Shown here in pieces: positions 7,910 to 21,511 of a DNA stretch of 64,000 nucleotides (the stretch's first letter is position 1; every line of letters begins with the position of its first letter). The stretch comes from Mumia flava (GTDB lineage Bacteria; Actinomycetota; Actinomycetes; Propionibacteriales; Nocardioidaceae): contig NZ_PGEZ01000001.1 in assembly GCF_002797495.1 (NCBI RefSeq), forward strand, positions 2,480,001-2,544,000, given 5' to 3'. Both the position numbers and the translations under genes were made by a program. Below the pieces are notes generated by a model. That model was not told the origin of the DNA and ran no database searches. It worked only from the letters and a program-made list of their open reading frames with translations.

Positions 7910-10057
7910 ATGGTCCCCCGTACATCCGGCGCTCGCACCGTGGCGCGTAGGCGCACGTCCGAGGATCGTCGTCGTCCCGAGATCCAGGGCCTGCGCGCCG
8001 TCGCCGTCGGCCTGGTGGTCGTGTTCCACCTCTGGCCGAACCGGCTCGGCGGCGGCTATCTCGGCGTGGACGTCTTCTTCGTGATCTCGGGATTCCTCAT
8101 CACGTCCCATCTCCTGCGCGAGGTCGCAGCGACAGGGCGGGTGCGGCTCGGCCAGTTCTGGGCGCGGCGCGCGCGGCGCCTGCTCCCGGCCGCCTACCTG
8201 GTGCTCGGCGTCTCGCTGGTCGGCACGCTGCTGTGGGTGCCGGTGGGGCTGTGGCGGCAGTTCACCCGGGAGATCGGTGCGGCCGCGGTCTACGTCGAGA
8301 ACTGGCAGCTGGCCCACGACGCCGTCGACTACCTGGCCGAGTCGAACGTGCCGTCGCCCGCGCAGCACTACTGGACCCTGTCCGCCGAGGAGCAGTTCTA
8401 CCTGATCTGGCCGCTGCTCATCCTCCTCGGCATCGGGATCGCCGCGCTGGCGCGGCGACGCGGTGCCCGGCCCGGCGGCGGGGGACACCGGCGCGAGCGG
8501 GTCGCGATCGCCGCCGTGCTCGGAGTCGCCGTGGCCGCGTCGCTCGCCTACTCGCTGTGGCTGACCGGTGCCGACCCCGCGCGTGCGTACTTCGTCACCA
8601 CGACCCGTGCCTGGGAGTTCGGCGCGGGGGCGTTGCTCGCGTTCGTCCCGGCGGCGGCCGCCGGAGGCTCGCGGGCCGTGCGTGCGCTGCTCTCGTGGGC
8701 CGGCCTCGCCGTGATCGTCGGATCCGCGCTGGTCTTCGACGCCAGGACGCCGATGCCGGGGACTGCGGCGATCTGGGTGGTCGTCGCCACCGGCGTGGTG
8801 CTGTGGGCGGGCCATCCCGCGCTGGCGTGGTCTCCGACGCACCTGCTGGCGTGGCGGCCCGTGCAGGCGATCGGCGACTGGTCGTACGCGATCTACCTGT
8901 GGCACTGGCCGCTCGTCGTGCTGCTGCCGTACGCGACCGGTCACCGCCTGACGACCGTCGACAAGGTCACGATCGCGCTCGCCTCGGTCGCCCTGGCGGC
9001 GGCGACCAAGCGGCTCGTCGAGGATCCGGTCCGCACGGGGCGTCGGTTCGGGATCCGGCGCCCGGCCGTCACGTTCACCCTGACAGCCGCGACGGCCGGC
9101 GCCCTGGTCGCGGCCTGCGTGGCGGGCGCATCGCTGGTCGAGCGTCGGGAGGCCGTGGCGGCCGAGCAGCGTGCGGAGGTCGCGGCGCACCCGTGCCTGG
9201 GCGCGGCGTCGCGGGATCCCGGTCTCGCGCAGCGCTGCGACGACGACGACTTCGCCGGGGTCATCGTTCCCGACCCTGCACTGGCCAAGGACGACGACCG
9301 GGGCCCTCGCGCGTGCCCCGAGTCGGTCGCCCCGCCGGGCGAGCGCCTCGTCGGCTGCACGTACGGCGACCCGCGGGCCGGCGTACCCAACCTCGCTGTG
9401 TTCGGCGACTCCCACGCCCGCGCGCTCGCGCCGATGCTGGAACCGCTCGTCGACCACGGCGACGTCACCGTCGAGATGTTCAGCCTCCCCGGCTGTCCGT
9501 GGACCACCCAGCGTGCCGGTTCCCGGATCGGACCGGACGGGGCCGCGGCCTGCGACGAGCTGAAGGAGCGGTTCGCGGCGACGTTGAGCGACGAGCCGGG
9601 ACGCTTCGACGCGGTCCTCACGACCGCCCGGTTCACGAGCCTGCACGGGAGCACCGAGCATCAGACGGCCGCGATGCTCGAGGCATGGCGGCCGGCCGTG
9701 ACCGCCGGGGTGCCGATCGTCGCCCTGCGCGACAACCCCGACGCCGGGCAGGCCCCGCGCACCAACCCCAACCTGTGCCTCGAGGAGGTCGGGGCCGAGG
9801 GCGCCGGCTCGTGCGCGCTGTCGCGGACGAAGGCGCTCGACGACATCCCTGATCCGCTGGCCCGTGCCGTCTCGCGCACCGGCGGCGCGACGCACGTCGA
9901 CCTGTCCCGCTACTACTGCGACGACCGGACCTGCCCCGTCGTCATCGGCGGCGTCGACGTGTACCGCGACAACAACCACCTCACGGCCACCTACGCCGAG
10001 ACGATGGCCCCGTACCTTCGCGAGGCACTCGTCGAGGCGAAGGTGGTGCGGCGCTGA
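7910..10057 (+). CDS. OafA-like membrane acyltransferase with SGNH domain
   Basis: The 715-residue protein fuses an acyltransferase-3 membrane domain (about residues 20-400, roughly ten hydrophobic segments) to an extracytoplasmic SGNH hydrolase-type domain. The acyltransferase part shows EIQGLRAVAV, GGGYLGVDVFFVISGFLI and SAEEQFYLIWPLL, including the catalytic His in VVFHLWP. The SGNH part has FGDSHA (Ser501) and the C-terminal DNNH (Asp687, His690), so its catalytic pair is intact. Such proteins O-acetylate peptidoglycan, teichoic acids or exopolysaccharide. A paralogue lies at 24468-26585. It sits between coaX and lysS, which are near neighbours in mycobacteria, so it looks like an accessory insertion. 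The acceptor is not known. Confidence 0.9.
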   Translation: MVPRTSGARTVARRRTSEDRRRPEIQGLRAVAVGLVVVFHLWPNRLGGGYLGVDVFFVISGFLITSHLLREVAATGRVRLGQFWARRARRLLPAAYLVLGVSLVGTLLWVPVGLWRQFTREIGAAAVYVENWQLAHDAVDYLAESNVPSPAQHYWTLSAEEQFYLIWPLLILLGIGIAALARRRGARPGGGGHRRERVAIAAVLGVAVAASLAYSLWLTGADPARAYFVTTTRAWEFGAGALLAFVPAAAAGGSRAVRALLSWAGLAVIVGSALVFDARTPMPGTAAIWVVVATGVVLWAGHPALAWSPTHLLAWRPVQAIGDWSYAIYLWHWPLVVLLPYATGHRLTTVDKVTIALASVALAAATKRLVEDPVRTGRRFGIRRPAVTFTLTAATAGALVAACVAGASLVERREAVAAEQRAEVAAHPCLGAASRDPGLAQRCDDDDFAGVIVPDPALAKDDDRGPRACPESVAPPGERLVGCTYGDPRAGVPNLAVFGDSHARALAPMLEPLVDHGDVTVEMFSLPGCPWTTQRAGSRIGPDGAAACDELKERFAATLSDEPGRFDAVLTTARFTSLHGSTEHQTAAMLEAWRPAVTAGVPIVALRDNPDAGQAPRTNPNLCLEEVGAEGAGSCALSRTKALDDIPDPLARAVSRTGGATHVDLSRYYCDDRTCPVVIGGVDVYRDNNHLTATYAETMAPYLREALVEAKVVRR

Positions 10058-10088
10058 CCTGCTGAGCAGGCCGTCCGGTTCGCCCGAC

Positions 10089-10094
10089 TACGCT
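10089..10094 (+). promoter_or_regulatory. -10 element of lysS
   Basis: TACGCT lies 8 nt before the lysS ATG with no Shine-Dalgarno sequence, consistent with a leaderless transcript. Confidence 0.45.
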
Positions 10095-10102
10095 TGAGCA
10101 CC

Positions 10103-11626
10103 ATGACCGACGTCCGTCCCGTTGCCCCGAGTGCCGCCGACTCCTTCGCCGAGGACGCCCCCGAGCAGATGCGGGTGCGGCTGGAGAAGCGCCAGCGCAT
10201 GATCGACGCCGGGATCTCGCCGTACCCCCTGACGGTGCCGTTCACGCACACGATCTCGCAGATCGTCGGGTCGTACGACGCGGCGGAGCTCGGTCCGGAC
10301 GCACACACGGGCGTCGAGGTCGCCACCGCCGGGCGGGTGATCTTCCTGCGCAACACCGGCAAGCTGTGCTTCGTCCGGTTGCGCGAGGGCAACGGAGCGG
10401 AGCTCCAGGCGATGCTGTCGCTGGCGGAGGTGGGGGAGGAGTCGCTCGCCGACTTCAAGGCGCTGGTCGACATCGGCGACCACCTCGCGGTCCGCGGCGA
10501 GGTGATCACGAGCCGGCGTGGCGAGCTGTCCGTCCAGGTCGGGTCGTGGCAGCTGGCCGCGAAGACGCTGCGCCCGCTTCCCAACGAGCACAACCCCCTG
10601 TCGGACGAGGTCCGCGCGTCGATGCGCTACGTCGACCTCGTCGTACGCCCGCAGGCGCGCGAGGTGGTCCGCGCGAAGGCGAAGGTCCTGGCGTCGCTGC
10701 GCCGGACGCTGGACGACCGGGGCTTCGTCGAGGTGGAGACTCCGGTGCTGCAGTTCACGAACGGCGGCGCGGCGGCACGTCCGTTCAAGACCCACATGAA
10801 TGCGTTCGATCAGGAGATGCTGCTGCGGATCGCTCTCGAGCTCCATCTCAAGCGCGCGCTCGTCGGCGGAATCGACCGGGTCTACGAGATCGCGAAGACA
10901 TTCCGTAACGAAGGCGTGGACAACACCCACAATGTCGAGTTCGCGATGCTCGAGGCCTATCAGGCCTATGGCGACTACCACGCGATGGCCGACCTGATTC
11001 GCGATCTCGTGCGCAATGCCGCCTCGGCGCTGGGCCGCAGCGTGGTGGAAGGGCGCGACGGCGTCGAGATCGACCTCGACGCCGAATGGCGTTGGGCGAG
11101 CATCCACGAGCTGGTCGGCGAGGCGGTCGGGGCTCCGGTCGACGTCGACACGGGAGCCGAGGTCCTGCGCGAGCACGCCGCGCGCCACGACGTCGCACTC
11201 AAGGACGGCTGGGGCGCCGGGGAGATCGTGCTGGAGCTGTTCGAGAAGCTCGTCGAGCACACGCTGATCCAGCCGACCTTCGTGGCGGACTACCCCCAGT
11301 CGGTGCGGCCGCTGGCCAAGCCGCACCGCACGAAGCCGGGCCTCGCCGAGGCGTTCGACCTGATCATCAACGGCGTCGAGCTCGCCCCCGCGTACTCCGA
11401 GCTGAACGACCCGGTGCTCCAGCGCGCGCTGCTCACCGAGCAGGCCGAGCTCGCGGCGGCGGGCGACCCCGAGGCGATGGAGGTCGACGAGGACTTCCTG
11501 CGGGCGCTCGAGTTCGGGATGCCCCCCGCGGGAGGAATGGGTCTCGGGGTCGACCGCCTCGTCATGCTGCTCATGAGCGTCGGAATTCGCGAGGCCATTC
11601 TTTTCCCCGCCGCGCGAGAATCCTGA
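10103..11626 (+). CDS. lysS: Lysyl-tRNA synthetase (class II)
   Basis: The 507-residue protein charges tRNA-Lys. It has an N-terminal OB-fold anticodon domain (GRVIFLRNTGKLCFVRLREG). The class II catalytic core follows with motif 2 FRNEGVDNTHNVEFAMLEAYQ and motif 3 GMGLGVDRLVMLLM. Size matches bacterial LysRS. The ATG at 10103 is preferred over a TTG nine bases upstream because the -10 element ends just before that TTG. The gene precedes lsr2, as in mycobacteria. Confidence 0.96.
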   Translation: MTDVRPVAPSAADSFAEDAPEQMRVRLEKRQRMIDAGISPYPLTVPFTHTISQIVGSYDAAELGPDAHTGVEVATAGRVIFLRNTGKLCFVRLREGNGAELQAMLSLAEVGEESLADFKALVDIGDHLAVRGEVITSRRGELSVQVGSWQLAAKTLRPLPNEHNPLSDEVRASMRYVDLVVRPQAREVVRAKAKVLASLRRTLDDRGFVEVETPVLQFTNGGAAARPFKTHMNAFDQEMLLRIALELHLKRALVGGIDRVYEIAKTFRNEGVDNTHNVEFAMLEAYQAYGDYHAMADLIRDLVRNAASALGRSVVEGRDGVEIDLDAEWRWASIHELVGEAVGAPVDVDTGAEVLREHAARHDVALKDGWGAGEIVLELFEKLVEHTLIQPTFVADYPQSVRPLAKPHRTKPGLAEAFDLIINGVELAPAYSELNDPVLQRALLTEQAELAAAGDPEAMEVDEDFLRALEFGMPPAGGMGLGVDRLVMLLMSVGIREAILFPAARES

Positions 11627-11667
11627 CTATTCGGGACTTTTCCGGTTTCGCAGTCGTGCCATTTGGT

Positions 11668-11697
11668 TTGGCATTTTCTGGTGGCGTCGTTTAATGT
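11668..11697 (+). promoter_or_regulatory. lsr2 promoter, leaderless
   Basis: A -35 TTGGCA (11668-11673) and a -10 TAATGT (11692-11697) are separated by 18 bp. The ATG follows 7 nt after the -10. The surrounding 120 bp are clearly richer in A+T than the rest of the window, which would suit binding by Lsr2 itself. Confidence 0.65.
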
Positions 11698-11704
11698 CGG
11701 CTCC

Positions 11705-12037
11705 ATGGCCCAGAAGATTCAGGTAATCCTGGTGGACGACGTCGACGGTGGCGATGCCGACGAGTCGATCTCGTTCGCCCTCGACGGGGTCAGCTACGAG
11801 ATCGACCTGTCGACGAAGAATGCGCAGAAGATGCGCGACGCACTCGCGCCGTACATCGCCGAGGCCCGACGCGTCGGCGGTCGCCGTCGGTCGGGCTCGT
11901 CGCGTCGGGGCAAGGCGAGCGCGGGAGCCGGTTCGGCTGCCGACGTCCGGGCCTGGGCGCGGGAGAACGGGTACGAGGTGTCGGATCGGGGACGCGTCCC
12001 CGAGGAGATCCGCGCCGCCTACGACGCCGCCAACTGA
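11705..12037 (+). CDS. lsr2: Lsr2 nucleoid-associated silencer
   Basis: The 110-residue protein is an H-NS-like xenogeneic silencer that bridges AT-rich DNA. The N-terminal dimerisation domain has VILVDDVDGGDADESISFAL and YEIDLSTKNAQKMRDAL. A basic linker (GGRRRSGSSRRGK) leads to the C-terminal DNA-binding helices ADVRAWARENGYEVSDRGRV, with the AT-hook-like RGR. Length matches the family (about 112). No ribosome binding site precedes the ATG and the promoter lies directly upstream. In mycobacteria clpC follows immediately; here a large glycan locus begins instead. Confidence 0.97.
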   Translation: MAQKIQVILVDDVDGGDADESISFALDGVSYEIDLSTKNAQKMRDALAPYIAEARRVGGRRRSGSSRRGKASAGAGSAADVRAWARENGYEVSDRGRVPEEIRAAYDAAN

Positions 12038-12060
12038 CGCGGCTCACCGACGCCGTCCGT

Positions 12061-12083
12061 CGCGGAGCGAGGGGGTCTCCGCG
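12061..12083. terminator. Bidirectional hairpin after lsr2
   Basis: A 7-bp perfect stem (12061-12067 with 12077-12083) with a 9-nt G-rich loop lies in the 69-bp convergent gap between lsr2 and the methyltransferase gene. Confidence 0.5.
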
Positions 12084-12106
12084 GCGGGCGGTTCTGTGTG
12101 CCGGCC

Positions 12107-13063
12107 TCAGGCCATCGGAGGCAGCGCCCGGAGCGCGTCCCAGAGGTCGTCGAGCTTCTCCTCGCCGGCCTCGCGACGGCGTACGAGCTCGGGCCAGACC
12201 TCGAGCGCGAGCAGCTGCTCGGGGTCGACGGCCCGTGACCGGTGGAGGACCTCCGACGGCACCTCCTGCGGGTCGGGCGCCGTGCAGTACGCGAGCTCGG
12301 CGTCGACGATCGACGGGCCGAGGGCGTTCTGTGGGTCGACCCCGACGATGACGACCGTGCCCGTCGGAGCGGTGTTCACCGGCACGACGAGCAGGTCGGG
12401 CCGGTGGCGAGCGAGCACGTCCGCGACCTTGAAGACGTCGCCTGCCCATGCCGCCGTCCGCCGGTCCCGGGCCGCCTCGAGCGGGTTGCGCGGCAGCATG
12501 TCGTCGAGGACGACGACGGCTGTGCGCGCGAGGTGCCGCTCGGTGTTGACGAAGTCGCGCAGCGCGAACTCCGACAGGTGCATCCCGTCGATGAAGGCGA
12601 GGTCGATCGGCACGCCCTCGAAGTGTGCGAACGCGTCGGGCCGTTCGAAGAACGCGTCACTGGTGGCGCGGACGAGATCCAGGTCGCAGTGAACCGGGTG
12701 GGTGACGCCGAACGCGGGATCCACGCCGATCGTGCGCGTCCGCGAGAGGCGCAGCGACCCGCCGGTGTTCACGCCGACCTCGAAGTACGTCCGAGGCCGT
12801 ACGCGCTCGTGCAGCGCGGCGAGCAGCTCGTGCCGCGACATCGTCGGCCGGAGGTGTGGTGCGAACGGGTCGGACGGCACGCTCTTCGGGCGGGAGGCGG
12901 CCCGGCCGGCCGGCCGGCGACGCTTCCTCACGGGCGCGGGAGGTGGTTGGAGGCGCTTCGCGAGCCTCGTGCGGACCCGGCGCTCGGTCGCCCGGAGGCG
13001 GTCCGTCCGTGGCTTCCCGAGGACGGCGTCGAGCTGGTGGCCGACCGTGGTGCGCATGCCCAT
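12107..13063 (-). CDS. Class I SAM-dependent methyltransferase
   Basis: The 318-residue protein has a long basic N-terminal segment rich in Arg and Pro (to about residue 70). A small methyltransferase domain follows. TYFEVGVNTGGS is the SAM-binding motif I, IGVDPAF the acidic end of strand 2, and IDLAFIDGMHLSEFALRDF with VVVLDDM the rest of the fold. This pattern fits the Methyltransf_24 group found in polysaccharide and cell-wall loci. The ATG at 13061-13063 is chosen because GGGGAA lies 8 nt upstream; a second ATG is two codons inside. It is convergent with lsr2 and divergent from the first GT61 gene. Substrate unknown; O-methylation of a surface sugar is an inference from context. Confidence 0.78.
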   Translation of the reverse strand: MGMRTTVGHQLDAVLGKPRTDRLRATERRVRTRLAKRLQPPPAPVRKRRRPAGRAASRPKSVPSDPFAPHLRPTMSRHELLAALHERVRPRTYFEVGVNTGGSLRLSRTRTIGVDPAFGVTHPVHCDLDLVRATSDAFFERPDAFAHFEGVPIDLAFIDGMHLSEFALRDFVNTERHLARTAVVVLDDMLPRNPLEAARDRRTAAWAGDVFKVADVLARHRPDLLVVPVNTAPTGTVVIVGVDPQNALGPSIVDAELAYCTAPDPQEVPSEVLHRSRAVDPEQLLALEVWPELVRRREAGEEKLDDLWDALRALPPMA

Positions 13064-13209
13064 CCGGATTCCCCGTTCCTGTCGCGCGTGGGGCGACGCT
13101 AGCACGCGCGCGGGTCCGGACAGAACGGTCGAGGAGAGGGCGCGGGACGGCGTCGGTGAACCCGCCGGTCACTACCGTGGGGCGCATTCTCACGCAGGGA
13201 GGTGGACGA

Positions 13210-14945
13210 GTGCGGGGGATTCGACGCAGGAGACGGCGGTCGTCCGGGTCACGCGTTCGGCAGGCTGCCGGGACCAGGCTCGTGGACCGGTACGCCACGC
13301 TGCTCCCGTCCGGCGGGCGACGCGTCGTCGCGGTCGTGGCCGACGGGTCGGTGACGAGGGAGGTGACCCCCTACCTGGACGACTTCGGCGACGACGACGT
13401 CCTCCTCCTCACCGGATCGGACCCACCGGCCGTCGCGCGCGACGGCGTCGCGGTCCGCGTGTGCCCGGGGCTCGACGACGTGCACCAGGCGCTGAAGGAG
13501 ACCGGGCCGGTCGACCTCGTGGTGGTCGTGCGGCGGATGGGCTCGGCCGATCACCTGCGTGCGTGGCAGCGGCTCTTCTTCCACCTGAGGCCCGGCGGGG
13601 CGTACGTCGTGGACCGGACGGGCGTCGCGGACGACGATCGGGTGTTCGAGCGGTCGCTGTCGGCGTCGGCGTGGCTGATCGGCACGTCGGAGGACGACCT
13701 GCCCGCGATGCCGAGGGTCCGTCGAGAGCGGCTCCTCGCGATCGGTGAGGTGCTCCAGGCACCGGACTACCTGATCGCGACGAAGCGCCGCCGCCATCTG
13801 CTCAAGGTCCGCGAGTACGAGGCGCCCGCGCTGCTGCCGGTGCGAAGCCGGCACCGGCTCGAGGTCCGCGAGCTGGCGGCGGAGCCGGGCGGCACCTTCA
13901 CGTCCTCCGCTCGGATCCACTCCTACGAGGCGACGCACCCGATTCCTCACCTGGAGACGGCGTTCGACCACCCTCCGATCCGCATGCGTCACTACGAAGG
14001 CCCGATCGTGCTCGGTCACAACGGCCTGGCGATCAGCGGTGACTCGGTGCTGCCCGAGTCCTTCCGCTACCACCAGGTGCGCGCCCCGAAGACGGCGGCT
14101 CCGGACGTCGGGCCGGCGTGGGTGCGTCGTCCGCGTGGGCTGGCGTCACCTCGCCACCTCGACGGCCGCTTCTACTACCTGGACTACCGCTTCGCCGGCC
14201 ACTTCGGGCACTTCATGACCGACGCGCTGTCGCGTCTGTGGGGTTGGGACCAGGCCAAGCGGGAGCTGCCCGACCTGAAGATCCTGTTCGGCACCCGACC
14301 CTGGAAGCCGACGACGTCGCAGCTGGAGTACTCCGTCCTCAAGGGGTTCGGGATCGATCGTGCCGACGTCGTCCGCGTCGAGGAACCGGTGACGGTCGAC
14401 GCGATGGTCGGGGTGACCCCGCTGTGGCACAACTCCCCGCCCTACCACGCCAACCCTCGGACGACGGAGATCTGGAGCCGGCTGGGTGGGATGGCGGCAG
14501 GCGACGCGCCGCGACCCGAGCGGATCTTCGTGTCGCGCCGTACGGGCCTGAAGAACCGCGACTGCACGAACGCCGACGAGGTCGAGCGCTTCTTCGCGGA
14601 CCGCGGGTTCGAGATCCTCTACCCGGAGGACCACCCGCTCGCCGTCCAGGCGGGCATCTTCGCGCACGCCCGGGTCGTCGCCGGATTCGGAGGATCCGGT
14701 TTGTTCAACCTCGCCTTCGCCCAGCAGGTGGAGACCCTGATCATCCTGAACCACGAGTGGTACGGCGCTCGCAACGAGCACCTGATCGCCTGCCTGCTCG
14801 GCGTCGACACGCACTACTTCTGGAACGAGGCCGTGACAGCGCCGAAGACCCCGGGGGTGTACGACGCGGACGCCTACCAGTCGGCCTGGCGCTTCGACTT
14901 CGCTCGGCACGGCGAGCGGCTGGACGGACTCGTCCGTTCGGTGCC

Positions 14946-14949
<4 letters not shown>
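13210..14949 (+). CDS. GT61 glycosyltransferase with N-terminal MTase-like domain, copy 1
   Basis: The 579-residue protein belongs to the DUF563/GT61 family. The GT61 core (about 250-579) contains GHFGHFMTDALSRLWGWDQAK (from residue 330), RIFVSRR and VVAGFGGSGLFNLAF. About 150 N-terminal residues before it look like a degenerate methyltransferase fold: a beta strand VVAVVADGS, then TGPVDLVVVV and LFFHLRPGGAYVV, but no glycine-rich SAM loop. A linker motif HLLKVR and GDSVLPESFRYH is shared with the two paralogues at 17517 and 21512. GTG at 13210 follows AGGGAGG (13196-13202) with good spacing. Its stop codon overlaps that of the opposing rmlCD gene through CTAG. Likely cytoplasmic transfer of a sugar to a surface glycan; donor and acceptor unknown. 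Confidence 0.85.
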
Positions 14950-19277
<4,328 letters not shown>

Positions 19278-19284
19278 CGGCGCC

Positions 19285-20592
19285 TCAGCTGCGGCCCAGG
19301 CCGCGGTACGTCCATCCCGCCCCGCGCCACGCCTGCGGGTCCAGAGCGTTGCGGCCGTCGAAGATCCGCGGCTCGGCGACCAGCCCTGCGACCCGTGCGG
19401 GATCGAGGCCGAGGTAGAGCGGCCACTCGGTCAGCAGCATCACGAGGTCGGCGCCTGCGACGGCGTCCTCGACGTCCCCGACGAACGTCAGCTCGCCGTA
19501 CGTCCGGGCCGCGGTCCGCAGCGCCTGCGGGTCGGTGACCCGGACCTCCGCGCCGTGCTGGTGCAGCCGGCGTGCCACGTCGAGTGCCGGGGAGTCGCGC
19601 ACGTCGTCGCTGTTGGGCTTGAACGCCGCGCCGAGGACGGCGATCCGGCGGCCCGACACCGACCCGTCGAGCATCTCGCGAGCGACCTCGGCCGCGCGCT
19701 CGCGGCGCCTCAGGTTGATCGAGTCGACCTCGCGCAGGAAGGTCAGGGTCTGGTCGGCGCCGAGCTCGCCGGCCCGGGCCATGAACGCGCGGATGTCCTT
19801 CGGGAGGCATCCGCCGCCGAACCCGAGGCCGGCGTTGAGGAACTTGCGGCCGATCCGGGCGTCGTGGCCGATCGCGTCGGCGAGGGCGCTGACGTCGCCG
19901 CCTGCCACCTCGCACAGCTCGGCCATCGCGTTGATGAACGAGATCTTGGTGGCGAGGAAGGAGTTGGCCGCGACCTTGACCAGCTGGGCGGTCGCCTGGT
20001 CGGTCACGACCAGCGGGGTGCCCTCGGCGAGCGGCGCTGCGTACACCTCGTCCAGCACCGCCTGCGAGGTCGTGTCGTCGTCGTCGAGACCGTAGACCAG
20101 GCGGTCGGGGTGCAGGGTGTCCTTGACGGCGAACCCCTCGCGGAGGAACTCCGGGTTCCACACGAGCCGGGCACCCGGGACGGCCGTACGGAGGGCCTCG
20201 GAGAGCCGCTCGGCGGTCCCGACGGGAACGGTGGACTTGCCCACCACCACGTCGCCCGGCCGTACGTGGGCGATCAGCTCGGCGAACGCCTCGTCGACGA
20301 ACGTGAGGTCGGCGGCGTTCTCGCCGGCCTTCTGCGGCGTCCCGACGCAGAGGAAGTGCACGCGGGCCCCGGCGGCGTCGGACATCTTCGTGCTGAAGCG
20401 CAGCCGACCCGTCGCCCGGGCCCGGGTCAGCACCTCCGGCAGCCCCGGCTCGTAGAACGGGGGCTCGCCGCGCTCGAGGAGGTCGACCCGCTCGGGGTCG
20501 ACGTCGATCCCGACGACCTCGTGCCCGACGTCGGCCATGCAGGCGGCGTGGACGGCTCCGAGATAGCCGCACCCGATCACTGAGACTCGCAC
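19285..20592 (-). CDS. ugd: UDP-glucose 6-dehydrogenase
   Basis: The 435-residue protein oxidises UDP-glucose to UDP-glucuronate. [10 protein letters not shown] (3-12) is the NAD fold. [43 protein letters not shown] and the catalytic Cys262 in [10 protein letters not shown] are all present, and the C-terminal domain has [17 protein letters not shown]. The GTG at 20590-20592 starts on the first Rossmann strand and follows a TACCGT -10 by 6 nt. Its promoter is back to back with that of rmlA within 55 bp. It would provide uronic acid, and possibly a precursor for further sugars, to the surrounding glycan locus. Confidence 0.95.
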   Translation of the reverse strand: MRVSVIGCGYLGAVHAACMADVGHEVVGIDVDPERVDLLERGEPPFYEPGLPEVLTRARATGRLRFSTKMSDAAGARVHFLCVGTPQKAGENAADLTFVDEAFAELIAHVRPGDVVVGKSTVPVGTAERLSEALRTAVPGARLVWNPEFLREGFAVKDTLHPDRLVYGLDDDDTTSQAVLDEVYAAPLAEGTPLVVTDQATAQLVKVAANSFLATKISFINAMAELCEVAGGDVSALADAIGHDARIGRKFLNAGLGFGGGCLPKDIRAFMARAGELGADQTLTFLREVDSINLRRRERAAEVAREMLDGSVSGRRIAVLGAAFKPNSDDVRDSPALDVARRLHQHGAEVRVTDPQALRTAARTYGELTFVGDVEDAVAGADLVMLLTEWPLYLGLDPARVAGLVAEPRIFDGRNALDPQAWRGAGWTYRGLGRS

Positions 20593-20598
20593 GCGTCG

Positions 20599-20604
20599 AC
20601 GGTA
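20599..20604 (-). promoter_or_regulatory. -10 element of ugd
   Basis: TACCGT on the minus strand lies 6 nt before the ugd GTG. It forms one half of a very compact divergent promoter. Confidence 0.45.
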
Positions 20605-20634
20605 CCAAGCGGCCGAGAAGACCCCGTGCGTCCT

Positions 20635-20640
20635 TACGAT
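20635..20640 (+). promoter_or_regulatory. -10 element of rmlA
   Basis: TACGAT lies 7 nt before the rmlA ATG with no ribosome binding site. The divergent ugd and rmlA promoters share 55 bp, so a bound regulator could control both. Confidence 0.5.
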
Positions 20641-20647
20641 GCTGGCC

Positions 20648-21508
20648 ATGCGCGGAATCATCCTGGCCGGGGGCACCGGATCGCGCCTGCACCCGGTGAC
20701 CCAGGGCATCAGCAAGCAGCTGGTCCCGGTCTACGACAAGCCGATGATCTACTACCCCCTGTCCACGCTGATCCTCGCGGGGATCCGCGACATCCTCGTC
20801 ATCACCACCGAGCACGAGGCCGAGCAGTTCCACCGGCTGCTCGGCGACGGGTCACGGTTCGGGGTCTCGCTGTCGTACACGGTCCAGCCGAGCCCGGACG
20901 GGCTCGCGCAGGCGTTCCTGCTCGGCGCCGACCACATCGGCGGCGGACCGGTCGCGCTGGTGCTCGGCGACAACATCTTCTACGGCCCCGGCACGGGTCA
21001 CCAGCTGCGCCGGTTCCGCGACGTCGACGGGGCGTCGATCTTCGGCTACTGGGTGCAGGACCCGAGCGCGTACGGCGTGGTCGAGTTCGACGAGGCCGGG
21101 CGGGCGCTGTCCTTGGAGGAGAAGCCCGCGCAGCCGCGCAGCCGCTACGCGGTGCCGGGCCTCTACTTCTACGACTCCGACGTCGTCGGCCTCGCCCGGA
21201 CGCTGCGACCGTCGGCGCGCGGCGAGCTCGAGATCACCGACCTCAACCGGCTGTACCTCGAGCAGGGCCGGCTGGCGGTCGAGGTGCTTCCTCGGGGGAC
21301 CGCGTGGCTGGACACCGGGACGTTCGACTCGCTGAACGACGCGTCGAACTTCGTCCGCACGCTCGAGGCCCGGCAGGGCCTCAAGGTGGGGGCGCCGGAG
21401 GAGGTCGCGTGGCGTGCCGGCTTCCTCACCGACGACGAGCTGCGGGAGCGGGCCGAGCCGCTCGTCGCCAGCGGGTACGGCGCGTACCTGCTGGGGCTGC
21501 TGGACTGA
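20648..21508 (+). CDS. rmlA: Glucose-1-phosphate thymidylyltransferase
   Basis: The 286-residue protein makes dTDP-glucose from glucose-1-phosphate and dTTP, the first step to dTDP-rhamnose. [16 protein letters not shown] (3-18) is the nucleotide loop. [30 protein letters not shown] and [13 protein letters not shown] are diagnostic of RmlA. Length fits. The ATG at 20648 is chosen over one nine bases earlier because it matches the conserved MRGIILAGG start and the promoter spacing. It is transcribed towards the third GT61 gene with only 3 bp between the stops. Confidence 0.96.
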   Translation: MRGIILAGGTGSRLHPVTQGISKQLVPVYDKPMIYYPLSTLILAGIRDILVITTEHEAEQFHRLLGDGSRFGVSLSYTVQPSPDGLAQAFLLGADHIGGGPVALVLGDNIFYGPGTGHQLRRFRDVDGASIFGYWVQDPSAYGVVEFDEAGRALSLEEKPAQPRSRYAVPGLYFYDSDVVGLARTLRPSARGELEITDLNRLYLEQGRLAVEVLPRGTAWLDTGTFDSLNDASNFVRTLEARQGLKVGAPEEVAWRAGFLTDDELRERAEPLVASGYGAYLLGLLD

Positions 21509-21511
21509 CCG

